From positions 1 through 41,539 of the forward strand of contig CALXOV010000008.1 of the NCBI GenBank assembly GCA_944390105.1: a DNA stretch of 41,539 bases. Reading direction: 5' to 3'. Source of the DNA: an uncultured Succinivibrionaceae bacterium. GTDB taxonomy: Bacteria > Pseudomonadota > Gammaproteobacteria > Enterobacterales > Succinivibrionaceae. Within the stretch, counting starts at the first letter, position 1. Each line of letters opens with the position of its first letter. Below the pieces are notes generated by a model. The model saw only the letters and a program-made list of their open reading frames with translations, searched no databases and was not told the DNA's origin. Positions 16,676 to 27,018 of the stretch are shown in pieces. Position numbers and translations under genes: made by a program.

Positions 16676-17893
16676 ATGCGAAATTTCAAATTCGATATTT
16701 CAATACAGATGATGCTTGCTTTGGTGTTAGGTACAATCATAGGGCTCGTCCTTAATTACTATGATCTCACGCCAGTTTTAATTAAACCTTTGGGAGATTT
16801 ATTTCTTTCACTAATTAAAATGGTTGTTGTACCTTTAGTATTTATAACGTTAACAGCTGGTGTTGCAAAAATAGGCCAAACATCTCGGATCGGCAAAATA
16901 GCCATTAAAACACTATTTTATTATTTCATTACGTCAATTATAGCTATTATATTGGGATTTATTGTTACTAATTTGGTTAAATTTTCAACAAATTTGCCAA
17001 TTGATACTGCAATACAGTATTCTTCCAATACAATAACGGATCCTCAGGATATTATAAGCTTGATCTTGAGCATCATACCTACTAATCCAATTGCAGCCTT
17101 GACATCAGGCAATATTCTGCAAATCATGTTCTTTTCTATACTATTAGGAATCGCTATCAGCAAATGCAAATCTAGAACATCCACAGTCATTAAATTCTTT
17201 GATGAGCTTAACTATGTAATCATTAAGTTGACAGGTCTTATCATGCATTATGCCCCAATCGGGACATTTGCTCTAATCTGTTATACCGTGGCCTCTTTTG
17301 GTATAGAGGTAATGCTACCTTTACTAAAACTTATTCTCCTAATGTACGCTATCTCGCTGCTACATGTTCTTATAGTGTATTTGCCGCTTATTTTGTACTG
17401 TTCCATTGGAATTAAAAAATTTTTTACGAAAATCGCCTCTCCACTAATTATTGCCTGTAGTACATGTTCAAGTGCAGCTGCTCTTTCTGAAAACATGCTC
17501 TCTGTTGAGAAATTAGGTGTCCCTCGCACCATTTCTTCGTTCTCAATACCTCTTGGCAATACCATCAATATGGATGGTGCAGCAATTTATTTAGGTATTG
17601 TTATTGTCTTTGCATCGCAAATTTTCAACATTCCGCTCTCCATGTATGACTATCTGCAAGCGATACTACTTGGTCTTCTTGCCTCTATAGGTTCAGTCGG
17701 CATGCCTGGGGCTATTCTTATTATGATGTCTACGATGTTCCTATCACTAGGACTGCCAATTGAGACAATCGCGCTTGTCGCCGGGATCGACCGTTTGATG
17801 GACATGGCTCGCACCCCCATGAATATATTAGGTGATGCAGTAGGAGCTTGTTTTGTAGCTAAATCAGAAAAAATGCTTACTAAACCGGAGTAA
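16676..17893 (+). CDS. Dicarboxylate/amino acid:cation symporter (DAACS family)
   Basis: 405 residues, normal length, an inner-membrane Na+- or H+-coupled carrier. At least eight hydrophobic segments plus the two re-entrant loops. The serine-rich hairpin appears as ACSTCSSAAALSEN, the substrate/ion motif as NTINMDGAAIY, and the C-terminal binding segment as DRLMDMARTPMNILGDA. The Arg in that last segment favours acidic substrates such as C4-dicarboxylates, glutamate or aspartate. No Shine-Dalgarno stands out. Its 3' end overlaps that of the convergent 2-hydroxyacid dehydrogenase by 14 bases. The link to the glycan genes is unclear. Confidence 0.9.
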   Translation: MRNFKFDISIQMMLALVLGTIIGLVLNYYDLTPVLIKPLGDLFLSLIKMVVVPLVFITLTAGVAKIGQTSRIGKIAIKTLFYYFITSIIAIILGFIVTNLVKFSTNLPIDTAIQYSSNTITDPQDIISLILSIIPTNPIAALTSGNILQIMFFSILLGIAISKCKSRTSTVIKFFDELNYVIIKLTGLIMHYAPIGTFALICYTVASFGIEVMLPLLKLILLMYAISLLHVLIVYLPLILYCSIGIKKFFTKIASPLIIACSTCSSAAALSENMLSVEKLGVPRTISSFSIPLGNTINMDGAAIYLGIVIVFASQIFNIPLSMYDYLQAILLGLLASIGSVGMPGAILIMMSTMFLSLGLPIETIALVAGIDRLMDMARTPMNILGDAVGACFVAKSEKMLTKPE

Positions 17894-18827
17894 TTAGATC
17901 TTTGCCCTGCATCATGGCATCAATATTACTTAAAGTAAGTTTTGCCATATCCAATCTTGCTTCATGCGTTGCGCTTGCAATATGCGGGGTACAAAGCATA
18001 TAAGGAGCCACATCTGTACTTGGCTGCCATGGCTCTTGTTGATAAACATCCAGAGCACAGCCTGCCAGTTCTCGCTTTTTGAGCATATCCAGCAACACCG
18101 ACTCATCCACTAATGATCCGCGAGCGATATTTACAAGAAAACCTGAAGAGCCCAATGACTCTAATACAGTCCGATTAATCATATGGTAGTTATCTGCAGA
18201 TGCGGCCATTGCTATGACTAGGATATCACTCCATTTGGCCAAAGCTTTGATGTCGGAGAAGTAATGCCACTGGCAATTTTTACGATTTCGACTGTAATAA
18301 GCCACCTCCATACCTAATGCTGTAGCACGCAAGGCAATTTCTTTACCAATATTCCCTAAGCCTACTACCCCCAATTTTTTACCTGCAATGCGATGCCCCA
18401 ATGGAAAGCCACCTTCATGTAGCCACTTGCCTGAAACCACAAACTTCTGCGCTTCGATTCCACGGCGTAATAAAGTAAAAATCATCCATAGCGCATGTTC
18501 CGCTACATCAATACTCGACACATGCGGAGTATTGCTCACCAAAATTTTACGCTGACGACAGGCATCAATATCAATTCGATCAAAGCCTGCGCCACAGACT
18601 GCAACCAATTTTAAACGCGGAAAATAAGCTAATTGCTCAGCAGTTAGCACAGAGCGACCGATGGCAACTAGGCAGTCAATTTTATTACAAAGTTCATTTT
18701 GTTCAGGCTTTGTTAAAGCAGCAAATTCTTCTTTAGAAACAAACTTACCGCGTTTAGCAAGTTCTTCTTTAAGAAAAGGAATCAACGCCGCATCAGCACA
18801 TTGTAAAAAATGAAAAATTTGCTGCAT
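17880..18827 (-). CDS. D-isomer-specific 2-hydroxyacid dehydrogenase
   Basis: 315 residues, normal length. It reduces a 2-oxoacid to the D-2-hydroxyacid. Seen: nucleotide loop GLGNIG (156-161), catalytic Arg236 in NIARGSLVDE, Glu265 in QEP and His282 in PHIASATHEA. The SR following the second strand (YYSRNRK, 178-184) suggests an NADP(H) preference. It is last of a six-gene acyl operon, 13 bases after the ligase. An obvious hypothesis is supply of a hydroxyacid to be activated by that ligase; glyoxylate/hydroxypyruvate reductase-like housekeeping is the alternative. Confidence 0.88.
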   Translation of the reverse strand: MQQIFHFLQCADAALIPFLKEELAKRGKFVSKEEFAALTKPEQNELCNKIDCLVAIGRSVLTAEQLAYFPRLKLVAVCGAGFDRIDIDACRQRKILVSNTPHVSSIDVAEHALWMIFTLLRRGIEAQKFVVSGKWLHEGGFPLGHRIAGKKLGVVGLGNIGKEIALRATALGMEVAYYSRNRKNCQWHYFSDIKALAKWSDILVIAMAASADNYHMINRTVLESLGSSGFLVNIARGSLVDESVLLDMLKKRELAGCALDVYQQEPWQPSTDVAPYMLCTPHIASATHEARLDMAKLTLSNIDAMMQGKDLITPV

Positions 18828-18840
18828 AGTTACTCCTTAT

Positions 18841-20358
18841 TTACCGCCTAACGGAATAAGTTTTCCACAATTCTCTTAATTTTCTACGATCTACTTTTGC
18901 GATCGCGTTAACCGGCAACGCGTCAAGTTTAATAAACATCTTAGGTCGTTTATATCGATCAAGCTTAAGCCGAGCCTGACGCTTAAGCTCGATGGAGAAA
19001 TCTGCAGATCCTGTATAAAAGAGCACCGGGATTTTACCTAGAACATTCAAAGGATCTTCTACCCCCACACAGCAACACGCAGTAACTCCAGAAACCTGCG
19101 CAAAAACATCTTCCAACTCTTGCGGACTGATTTTTTGCCCCCCCATATTTATCACATCATCGGCTCGACCCAAGATATAGATATAACCATCTGAGGATAA
19201 TTTTGCTAAATCACCACTGATATACCAACCATCGCGAAGTACCTCAGCACTAGCCTGCGGATTTCCCGCGTACCCCTGCATGATCATATTGCCCTTGAAA
19301 GCTAACTTTCCAATCTGCCCACACTCATTAATCGGCTTAAAATCATCATCTAGAAGTTGCATCTGGACAGTAGGTGTAACTCGTCCTAAGGCCTGTAACT
19401 TGTCTTCAGGAGAATACACAATATTAAATACTGTACGCGAGCATTCAGTGGCCCCATAATTAAAACACAGTGCAGTGCGTGGCAATAGGCGTAATAATTG
19501 CATCTTAGTGGGCAAATCCATGACCGCTGCACCTATTTCAATGTATTGAAGCTGACTAAACATATTGACGAATAAGTAATCGCCAAAATCCTGTAGCCAC
19601 AGTTTAATTGATGCAGGAACAACATTTACAGCGTTACAAAGGTAGCGTTTAAGTAAAGTCCGTATTGTTTCTGCATTGATATAACTTGAAGATATAATGC
19701 TTCCAGCACCTACCAAGAAATTAGCACGCAAAGTATTCAAAGCTTGGGAATGATACAGCGGTGTAGTTAATAACTCAGTGTCAGACCCGGATTTAAACCC
19801 GACAGCCAAAGTATTCAAACCACCTTGTACTGCCGCCCGCGCCGTTAACATGACACCCTTACTCTTACCCGTAGTACCAGAGGTAAAGATAATTTCTGAG
19901 CAAATTGCTTTTGTTGAAAAATCAACAATTACATCTGATGCATGATCTTTATCTTGCCACCTATGCAAAAAACTGCAATCAAGTTGCGGCAATGAGCTGA
20001 TACCCACCGCAAAGGAAGCTTGTGACACCTCCATAATGTGAGCAATGCTTTCCGCTCCGGCCTTGTGCGATACTGGAATAGCAGTTGCACCGCTACGCAT
20101 CAGAGCATAATAGATAATCACACATTCCTTCGTGCTATCCATTCGGACTAAGACGCGACTACCAACCCCAATCCCTTGATCTACAAAAGACTTTGTACCA
20201 CACTGCAGACAACGCTCTAACTGAGAGTAAGTTAAACCTCCATTAATATCCGCTAAAGCTAAAGCACTTGGTTTACTTTGCGCGTGATAAGTAATTGCTT
20301 GCCATACTGTATCAAAATTCCCTTGACTTAATGTTTGCATACATTGATTTCTATACAT
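18841..20358 (-). CDS. AMP-forming acyl-CoA synthetase / acyl-ACP ligase (ANL superfamily)
   Basis: 505 residues. It activates a carboxylic acid as acyl-adenylate and passes it to CoA or a phosphopantetheine arm. Motifs: IIFTSGTTGKSKG (156-168), YGATE (301-305), GWYISGDLA (377-385), GRADDVINMGGQKISP (397-412) and the C-terminal catalytic Lys488 in NAIAKVDRRK. It overlaps the upstream FabH-like gene by 8 bases, indicating translational coupling. With two ACPs in the same operon, direct ACP loading is plausible. The substrate acid cannot be read from sequence. Confidence 0.9.
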   Translation of the reverse strand: MYRNQCMQTLSQGNFDTVWQAITYHAQSKPSALALADINGGLTYSQLERCLQCGTKSFVDQGIGVGSRVLVRMDSTKECVIIYYALMRSGATAIPVSHKAGAESIAHIMEVSQASFAVGISSLPQLDCSFLHRWQDKDHASDVIVDFSTKAICSEIIFTSGTTGKSKGVMLTARAAVQGGLNTLAVGFKSGSDTELLTTPLYHSQALNTLRANFLVGAGSIISSSYINAETIRTLLKRYLCNAVNVVPASIKLWLQDFGDYLFVNMFSQLQYIEIGAAVMDLPTKMQLLRLLPRTALCFNYGATECSRTVFNIVYSPEDKLQALGRVTPTVQMQLLDDDFKPINECGQIGKLAFKGNMIMQGYAGNPQASAEVLRDGWYISGDLAKLSSDGYIYILGRADDVINMGGQKISPQELEDVFAQVSGVTACCCVGVEDPLNVLGKIPVLFYTGSADFSIELKRQARLKLDRYKRPKMFIKLDALPVNAIAKVDRRKLRELWKTYSVRR

Positions 20359-21457
20359 TTGCGGTATCAGGTTTTAAAAAATGCTCACTTAACACCATAT
20401 CTGTGCTAAAAATTGGATCTACCAGTTGCGTATTTAAGTAAAAATCGCTAAATCCCCAGGACAAACCAATTCCAAATGCAGCATTGCATAATCTCAGCTC
20501 GTGGGCATCTTTGTCCGCACCAAAAGCATCGCAAATTGTCACTAATGAGGATGCAGCACTGGTATTGCCATATTTAGAGATACTAAGAGGAATCTTAACT
20601 TCTTCACTAAGTTGCAACGACTTCTTAATTCCTTTAATGATCTGAGCATTAGCTTGGTGCAAAATTAGAGCATCGTAGCATGATGGGATGGTATGATTTT
20701 GTTGCCAGAACTGCTGTAAAGACTTTGCAACTGTTCCTGCCGCAAACATAGATATTTCTAAACCATCCATGTAGTTGCCCGCGACGTATTTTTCACCATT
20801 GGGCAGAATATATTTGCCTGCCTTACGCCATGAATTTTTAATCCCTGAAGCAAAATGGCATAAATGTTTGTAACCATGCCCCTCGGAAAACAACGAAATG
20901 TGCCAATCAGTTCCTTGTGACTCTCGCGCAAGCAGCATGCATCCTACCGCCTCACCCATGAGGAACGTTTCGCTTTGTTTAATTTCTTCAACTGAAGCAT
21001 AATTCGGCCACTGAGCATCGCCACACAACAAGGCTACTTTATGCATGTGAGGATTAAGCAAGTAGCTGCAGGCTACGCTCATCCCGTAAGGCAACGCCGA
21101 ACAGCCCAAAGGCAGATCAAAACATGCACATTTCTGTGCTAAATTTAAATAATGGTGAACAAATAACGCATTACAGGTGCCACCTGCATAATCAGGAGTT
21201 TGCGTGACAAAAATTACAGCATCAAGCTCTGATTTATCCCAAGCTGCGATTGCAAGCGCTCGCTGCAAGGCAGCAATACCTAAATCGACACAGGTCTGCT
21301 CAGTAAGCGAAATATATCGTGAATGCACCCCTGTATTTTTAACAAACATCTTCACATAGCGAGAAGCTTCTGGTCCATCTTTAATCGTTTGTAAAAAAGA
21401 CGGCACACAACAAGTAACGGCTTTCACTGCCATACTGGAAAAAGTTAAATCTGCCAT
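20351..21457 (-). CDS. FabH-like 3-oxoacyl-ACP synthase III, copy A
   Basis: 368 residues. A thiolase-fold condensing enzyme with an intact triad: Cys119 in LPLGCSALPYG, His267 in LILHQANAQ and Asn298 in SKYGNTSAAS. The large non-FabH insert LPNGEKYVAGNYMDGLEI is common in accessory KAS III proteins rather than in housekeeping FabH. Such enzymes either condense a starter acyl-CoA with malonyl-ACP or transfer acyl groups to O/N acceptors. Preceded by its own ACP gene (50-base gap) and overlapping the ligase. Confidence 0.9.
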   Translation of the reverse strand: MADLTFSSMAVKAVTCCVPSFLQTIKDGPEASRYVKMFVKNTGVHSRYISLTEQTCVDLGIAALQRALAIAAWDKSELDAVIFVTQTPDYAGGTCNALFVHHYLNLAQKCACFDLPLGCSALPYGMSVACSYLLNPHMHKVALLCGDAQWPNYASVEEIKQSETFLMGEAVGCMLLARESQGTDWHISLFSEGHGYKHLCHFASGIKNSWRKAGKYILPNGEKYVAGNYMDGLEISMFAAGTVAKSLQQFWQQNHTIPSCYDALILHQANAQIIKGIKKSLQLSEEVKIPLSISKYGNTSAASSLVTICDAFGADKDAHELRLCNAAFGIGLSWGFSDFYLNTQLVDPIFSTDMVLSEHFLKPDTANV

Positions 21458-21507
21458 GATGCTGCTTCTCCTATCAATTAATGCCTACTGTGCTTAGCTA
21501 AGTAGCA

Positions 21508-21726
21508 TTAATTCAAGGTATCTAAAATATCCTGCACCTTTTTAAAATTTCTGATCTCAGAACCAGATTTTTTGATGCCATAGTGCTCCATCATGTACAT
21601 GATGTAGGACAAAGCGGATAAAGAATCCCATTCTTCTAAATCACTAAGATCTTTTTCCGGAGACAATAAAGCAACATCACATTCAATGATCTCACTTAGT
21701 AACTGCAATTTTTCTTGTTCAGTCAT
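21508..21726 (-). CDS. Acyl carrier protein, copy 2
   Basis: 72 residues, an acidic helical bundle. The phosphopantetheine serine is Ser35 in EEWDSLSAL. It is shorter and more divergent than AcpP, which would read ADSLDTVELVM. It lies between the two FabH-like genes (19 bases after copy B, 50 bases before copy A), suggesting that it carries the intermediate processed by one or both. Confidence 0.88.
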   Translation of the reverse strand: MTEQEKLQLLSEIIECDVALLSPEKDLSDLEEWDSLSALSYIMYMMEHYGIKKSGSEIRNFKKVQDILDTLN

Positions 21727-21745
21727 GAAGCTTTCCTACAAATTC

Positions 21746-22798
21746 TTACAAAAATACAGGGTCGAGGATTACCGTCTGCTTTAAATCAATTAATGCTGAA
21801 GCTACACTCATACCGACACCAAAACCGCACAGCAAAGCTGGTCGTTGGCGCAATAAAGGTAAGCTAGCATGATTTTCTGACAGCGCAAGCGGAATGGAAG
21901 CTGATGAGGTATTACCCGTATTTTCTGCCAAAAAAGGCAATAATGACGGCGCAATCGACAATCCCATGCTCATTGATTTCAAAAGATTTTTATTTGCCTG
22001 ATGCGCGATAATGTATGCAATATCAGCATAACTGAATCCTGCATATTGCAACAAACGCTCAATATCGCCTTTAACCGTATCCATAGCATAGGAGGCAAGT
22101 TCAACTCCATTAATCTTTGTTCCTTGTGGCTTAGGAGGCTCTCCTTGCTCATCGCGTTCAACCGCTCTAAAACGCTTTGACGAATACTTATCCCCTTTAA
22201 TCACATCACTAAGCTCTCCATTATTCTGAATGGAAAAATAGCTAGGCATATCTGTTGCAGAGCGACATAACAAAGTAGCACTGCCGCCATCACCAAATAG
22301 TGCAACATTCGCTGGCTGTTGCATCTTTGCAACATTGCGAGCGTCGCAAGAAGTATCGCCAGCACACAGCAGAACTCTGCGGCATAAACCAGATTCAATC
22401 AAGACTGCAGCATAAAATAATCCATACACATAGCCAGAACAGCCTTGAATTATATCCAGCATCAACGTTTCAGCAGATAAACCTAATTTAGGCTGCCAAA
22501 CATAAGTATTAGCCGGCACCATATAATCCGGATTCTGCGTAACGAAAATAAAACCATCAATGCTACTAGGATCAATTGACTGCTGTTCAAATAAGCGCAA
22601 CGTAGCCTGACCGCATAAATCTGCTGTAGTTTTAGGATATGCAAGCTGCCGCACATGCTTAAAACCTAAGTTCTGCACTAGTCTCCTCGCTTTTTTCTCC
22701 TCCATAAAGGACTGGCAGATTTGCGCTACATCAATGCTTTCGCTGCCAGAGGCGCCGATTATGGCTTCGACTCTAACCTTATGAAAAGTATGCAGCAT
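21746..22798 (-). CDS. FabH-like 3-oxoacyl-ACP synthase III, copy B
   Basis: 350 residues. Triad intact: Cys120 in IIQGCSGYVYG, His266 in IIAHQANKNL and Asn296 in ENTGNTSSAS. It retains the FabH-like GDGGSATLL segment (169-177), so it looks closer to a condensing KAS III than copy A does. The two proteins are clearly diverged from each other, not a recent duplication. Follows ACP copy 1 by 67 bases, a gap containing a hairpin. Confidence 0.9.
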   Translation of the reverse strand: MLHTFHKVRVEAIIGASGSESIDVAQICQSFMEEKKARRLVQNLGFKHVRQLAYPKTTADLCGQATLRLFEQQSIDPSSIDGFIFVTQNPDYMVPANTYVWQPKLGLSAETLMLDIIQGCSGYVYGLFYAAVLIESGLCRRVLLCAGDTSCDARNVAKMQQPANVALFGDGGSATLLCRSATDMPSYFSIQNNGELSDVIKGDKYSSKRFRAVERDEQGEPPKPQGTKINGVELASYAMDTVKGDIERLLQYAGFSYADIAYIIAHQANKNLLKSMSMGLSIAPSLLPFLAENTGNTSSASIPLALSENHASLPLLRQRPALLCGFGVGMSVASALIDLKQTVILDPVFL

Positions 22799-22835
22799 GC
22801 TACGCTACTCCTTAAAAATAAATGTCATGTACAAA

Positions 22836-22859
22836 TGGAAGCGCTAAAGGATGCTTCCA
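22836..22859 (-). promoter_or_regulatory. Intercistronic hairpin between ACP copy 1 and FabH-like copy B
   Basis: TGGAAGC (22836-22842) and GCTTCCA (22853-22859) form a 7-bp stem with a 10-base loop. No T-run follows on the minus strand. It could stabilise or process the ACP message so that more ACP than synthase is made, but that is inference. Confidence 0.4.
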
Positions 22860-22865
22860 CGGATT

Positions 22866-23090
22866 TTATTTCATCTTATTTTCTACCATATCAATAATAT
22901 CGCTTACTTTTTTGCATTGTGATAATTGTGTTAAGGTAGGCTTAATCCCATGGCCATTAAGCATTAAAACCACATTAAACAACCCCAAAGAATCTAAATC
23001 ATCTGATTCACTAATCAGGGTATCTTCCGTGATCTCATCTAATGGGCTCACCGCATCAATAATTTCCTGCAGTATTTCAGCTCTAGTCAT
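22866..23090 (-). CDS. Acyl carrier protein, copy 1 (first gene of the acyl operon)
   Basis: 74 residues. The phosphopantetheine site is Ser34 in DDLDSLGLFNVV. The C-terminal KKVSDIIDMVENKMK is typical of ACP helix 4. AAGGAG sits 6 bases before the ATG, the best ribosome site in this operon, fitting a protein needed in excess. It leads the gene set 23090 to 17880. Confidence 0.88.
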   Translation of the reverse strand: MTRAEILQEIIDAVSPLDEITEDTLISESDDLDSLGLFNVVLMLNGHGIKPTLTQLSQCKKVSDIIDMVENKMK

Positions 23091-23156
23091 ATTTGCTCCT
23101 TAATCTTGTAATTTACTTAAGCAAAAAATGTCATTACTTTTATTATCGACAAGTCA

Positions 23157-23185
23157 TAAATACTTTGAATACTTCAGCTATCCAA
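23157..23185 (-). promoter_or_regulatory. Candidate sigma-70 promoter of the acyl operon
   Basis: On the minus strand TTGGAT (23185-23180) and TATTTA (23162-23157) are separated by 17 bases, about 65 bases ahead of the first ACP start. The -10 is imperfect. Confidence 0.35.
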
Positions 23186-23220
23186 CTGATGCATTTTTAG
23201 TTAAAAGTTAATCCTACTTT

Positions 23221-24519
23221 TTAAGTAGCCACCAAATTTCTCGCATTATGCATTGGTGATATAAGATAAGCAGTACCATTTTTACCATGATAGGTTACTG
23301 TCAGCCTATCCCAGACGCGACCAATTTCACGATTCGGGATAACAAGATTTACCTCTCCTGTTTCTATTGCAGTAGATCGCATCGTCAGTAAACCTGCTTG
23401 ATATAGCTGCACCAATGGATGTGAATCTACAAAAGAATAAGAGCTACTATCAAATAACCCCTCAGGAAGCGAACATGAATGTTTACCAAGAAGATGCTGA
23501 ATTAATTTTTCCGTTGTGATTCTTGACAAAGATAACTGCAAACACGGTGTAAAAATCTGATCGATGAATCTATTTCCACATGCGCTTAATAAAGGCTTTG
23601 GATCTAAAAAATAATTCAATACTGACATAGGAGCAAACACTCGCGATGTGCCTACTTTTTCAAAATGAAAGCCACCGTACCAGTCAGCCATCTCATCTAG
23701 CAAAGCTTCTTTCTCATCTGCGGTGATAGCAGCAGCATCAGTACCACTACGAACCGTAGCTGCATTGCGCAAATGTTCAGCAAAATAGTGCTTGATTTCC
23801 TCACGTGTATAGCCACAACTCACGCCATACAATGGCGATAATGAAACATCTTCGATCGTATTGCCGAATATGCCTAAAGCTAAATCACAATAACGGAGGA
23901 TCCCGGTGATAAAAACACACCTCAACTTGCGTGAATTAGCCTTTATTGCCGCGTAAAGAGCTTTTAATAACTCAATAGCCTCTTGTCGTTGATCGTCATC
24001 TTGCCAATGAGAAAGCAACGGCTGGTCATGATCATCAATCAGCAAGACTAATGCATCATCTGCCATCCCCTTAAGCAGGCTATCAAATTTAAGCGCCAGT
24101 GAAGTAAACCCAGAGTAAATTTTAAGCTGATGCGCGGCAGCAAAACGCTCAAGTTCTAATACTAAATTATGCTCAAAAGCGTGGATATCAGCACAATGAC
24201 TGTTAATTTTAGTAAAGTCTAAATGTAGTACGGTATAACCTGGCTTATCGCGCCATTTATCTGCAATATAAAGCTCTTTAAAATAAGAGTCATGCCCATC
24301 GTAGGGCTCGACACCATGTAAAAACAGCTCCTCAAGCGTTGAGAGCAAAGTAGATTTACCAAAGCATCGGGGGCGTGTCAGAATTTTAGGCCGTTTAGTG
24401 GTAGCTAGATAATGCACGAACTTCGTCTTATCAACGTAAATATAGCCGCCATCTATCAAAGCACTAAAAGAGGAAATACCTAACGGCAGTTTGCGTGCGC
24501 TTTTCTCCGTCTGCTGCAT
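23221..24519 (-). CDS. AAA-ATPase-like protein (DUF1703 type) lacking its C-terminal nuclease domain
   Basis: 432 residues from ATG 24519, chosen because GGGAG lies 7 bases upstream; an ATG-initiated extension to 24546 has no such site. N-terminal LPLGISSFSALIDGGYIYVDKT and P-loop RPRCFGKST are typical. The Walker B region reads VLLIDDHDQPL where family members have LIDEYD, so the catalytic Glu is replaced. The protein ends at about the point where the homologue at 186-1933 begins its PD-(D/E)XK part. No nuclease remnant is visible in the 117 bases after the stop. Probably a decayed or domain-only family member. Confidence 0.8.
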   Translation of the reverse strand: MQQTEKSARKLPLGISSFSALIDGGYIYVDKTKFVHYLATTKRPKILTRPRCFGKSTLLSTLEELFLHGVEPYDGHDSYFKELYIADKWRDKPGYTVLHLDFTKINSHCADIHAFEHNLVLELERFAAAHQLKIYSGFTSLALKFDSLLKGMADDALVLLIDDHDQPLLSHWQDDDQRQEAIELLKALYAAIKANSRKLRCVFITGILRYCDLALGIFGNTIEDVSLSPLYGVSCGYTREEIKHYFAEHLRNAATVRSGTDAAAITADEKEALLDEMADWYGGFHFEKVGTSRVFAPMSVLNYFLDPKPLLSACGNRFIDQIFTPCLQLSLSRITTEKLIQHLLGKHSCSLPEGLFDSSSYSFVDSHPLVQLYQAGLLTMRSTAIETGEVNLVIPNREIGRVWDRLTVTYHGKNGTAYLISPMHNARNLVAT

Positions 24520-24665
24520 GTTAGGCTCCCTATTTTTATCTTGCAAAACTCACAAGCTTTGCGCTGATAACTTAACTCCTTTTTAATTATACATATCAGA
24601 TCTGCTCTGCTGTACAAAAATTGCACCTTTATAAAAAAGGTTCCATCGGCGTTAGCAAACAGGAA

Positions 24666-24703
24666 AAGCAAAAACCCGGAGCAGAATTAACTGATCCGGG
24701 TTT
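24666..24703 (-). terminator. Rho-independent terminator of groESL
   Basis: On the minus strand AAACCCGGA, a 14-base loop, TCCGGGTTTTT and then a T-rich run. It lies 55 bases past the groEL stop. A second small palindrome (CTCAGCAC/GTGCTGAG, about 24712-24728) lies between the two. Confidence 0.85.
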
Positions 24704-24757
24704 ACTTTATGCTCAGCACAGTGCTGAGTGTTAGCTAAAGATGCGCCGTACAGACGA

Positions 24758-26401
<1,644 letters not shown>

Positions 26402-26462
26402 TTATTTATCTTCCTATTGTTTAAATTCTGTTTTTTGTTTGCAGTCTGAATACGTAAAAAGC

Positions 26463-26756
26463 TTATTCAGTCACTACCGCTAAAATATCGTTCTCAGAGA
26501 GAATCAGCACATCTTCACCGTCAAGGCGCTCTTTCTTGGTGCCGTAGCCCTCGTTGTAGACCACAGTATCGCCCACCTTAACGCACATCGGAGCAGTATT
26601 GCCGTTATCAAGCACTCTGCCGTTGCCGACCGCGATCACCTTGCCGCGAGTAGACTTCTGTGCGGCGCTGCCGGTTAACACGATGCCGCCCTCAGACTTG
26701 GTCTCAACCTCAAAGGGCTTAACAATCACGCGGTCATATAAAGGAACTAATTTCAT
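26463..26756 (-). CDS. groES: Co-chaperonin GroES (10 kDa)
   Basis: 97 residues, the normal length. The mobile loop ([19 protein letters not shown]) that contacts GroEL is intact, and the roof-loop region follows. First gene of the groESL operon under a sigma-32-type promoter. Confidence 0.98.
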   Translation of the reverse strand: MKLVPLYDRVIVKPFEVETKSEGGIVLTGSAAQKSTRGKVIAVGNGRVLDNGNTAPMCVKVGDTVVYNEGYGTKKERLDGEDVLILSENDILAVVTE

Positions 26757-26863
26757 GTTTCACTCCAAAAGTGATGAAGCTTAAAACTCTCAACAGTCAG
26801 GCTTTAGGGTCTGACTCCAACCCCGTTTCGCCTAAACGAAACTGACATTTTTTCAACAAAACA

Positions 26864-26895
26864 ATACATGGGGACGCTTTTGTTCCTTTCAAGGG
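26864..26895 (-). promoter_or_regulatory. Sigma-32 (RpoH) heat-shock promoter of groESL
   Basis: On the minus strand CCCTTGAAA (26895-26887), a 13-base spacer, then CCCCATGTAT (26873-26864). This matches the enterobacterial RpoH consensus almost exactly. It lies about 110 bases before groES. No CIRCE inverted repeat is seen, so control appears to be RpoH-based and not HrcA-based. Confidence 0.9.
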
Positions 26896-26942
26896 AATTT
26901 AAAAAAAAATTTTAAGCTAGGACCACGTGAAAAATATAGAGG

Positions 26943-26969
26943 GCGCGTCTGCTCAAAGCCCAGACGCGC
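26943..26969 (-). terminator. Terminator-like hairpin after the EamA permease gene
   Basis: GCGCGTCTG (26943-26951) and CAGACGCGC (26961-26969) form a perfect 9-bp stem with a 9-base loop. On the minus strand a TATATTTTT stretch follows after a few bases. It lies 50 bases past the permease stop and just upstream of the groESL promoter. Confidence 0.75.
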
Positions 26970-27018
26970 TACTAACTGAAATAACGGCTTAACTAAAGCG
27001 CTACATCAATGGAGACAC

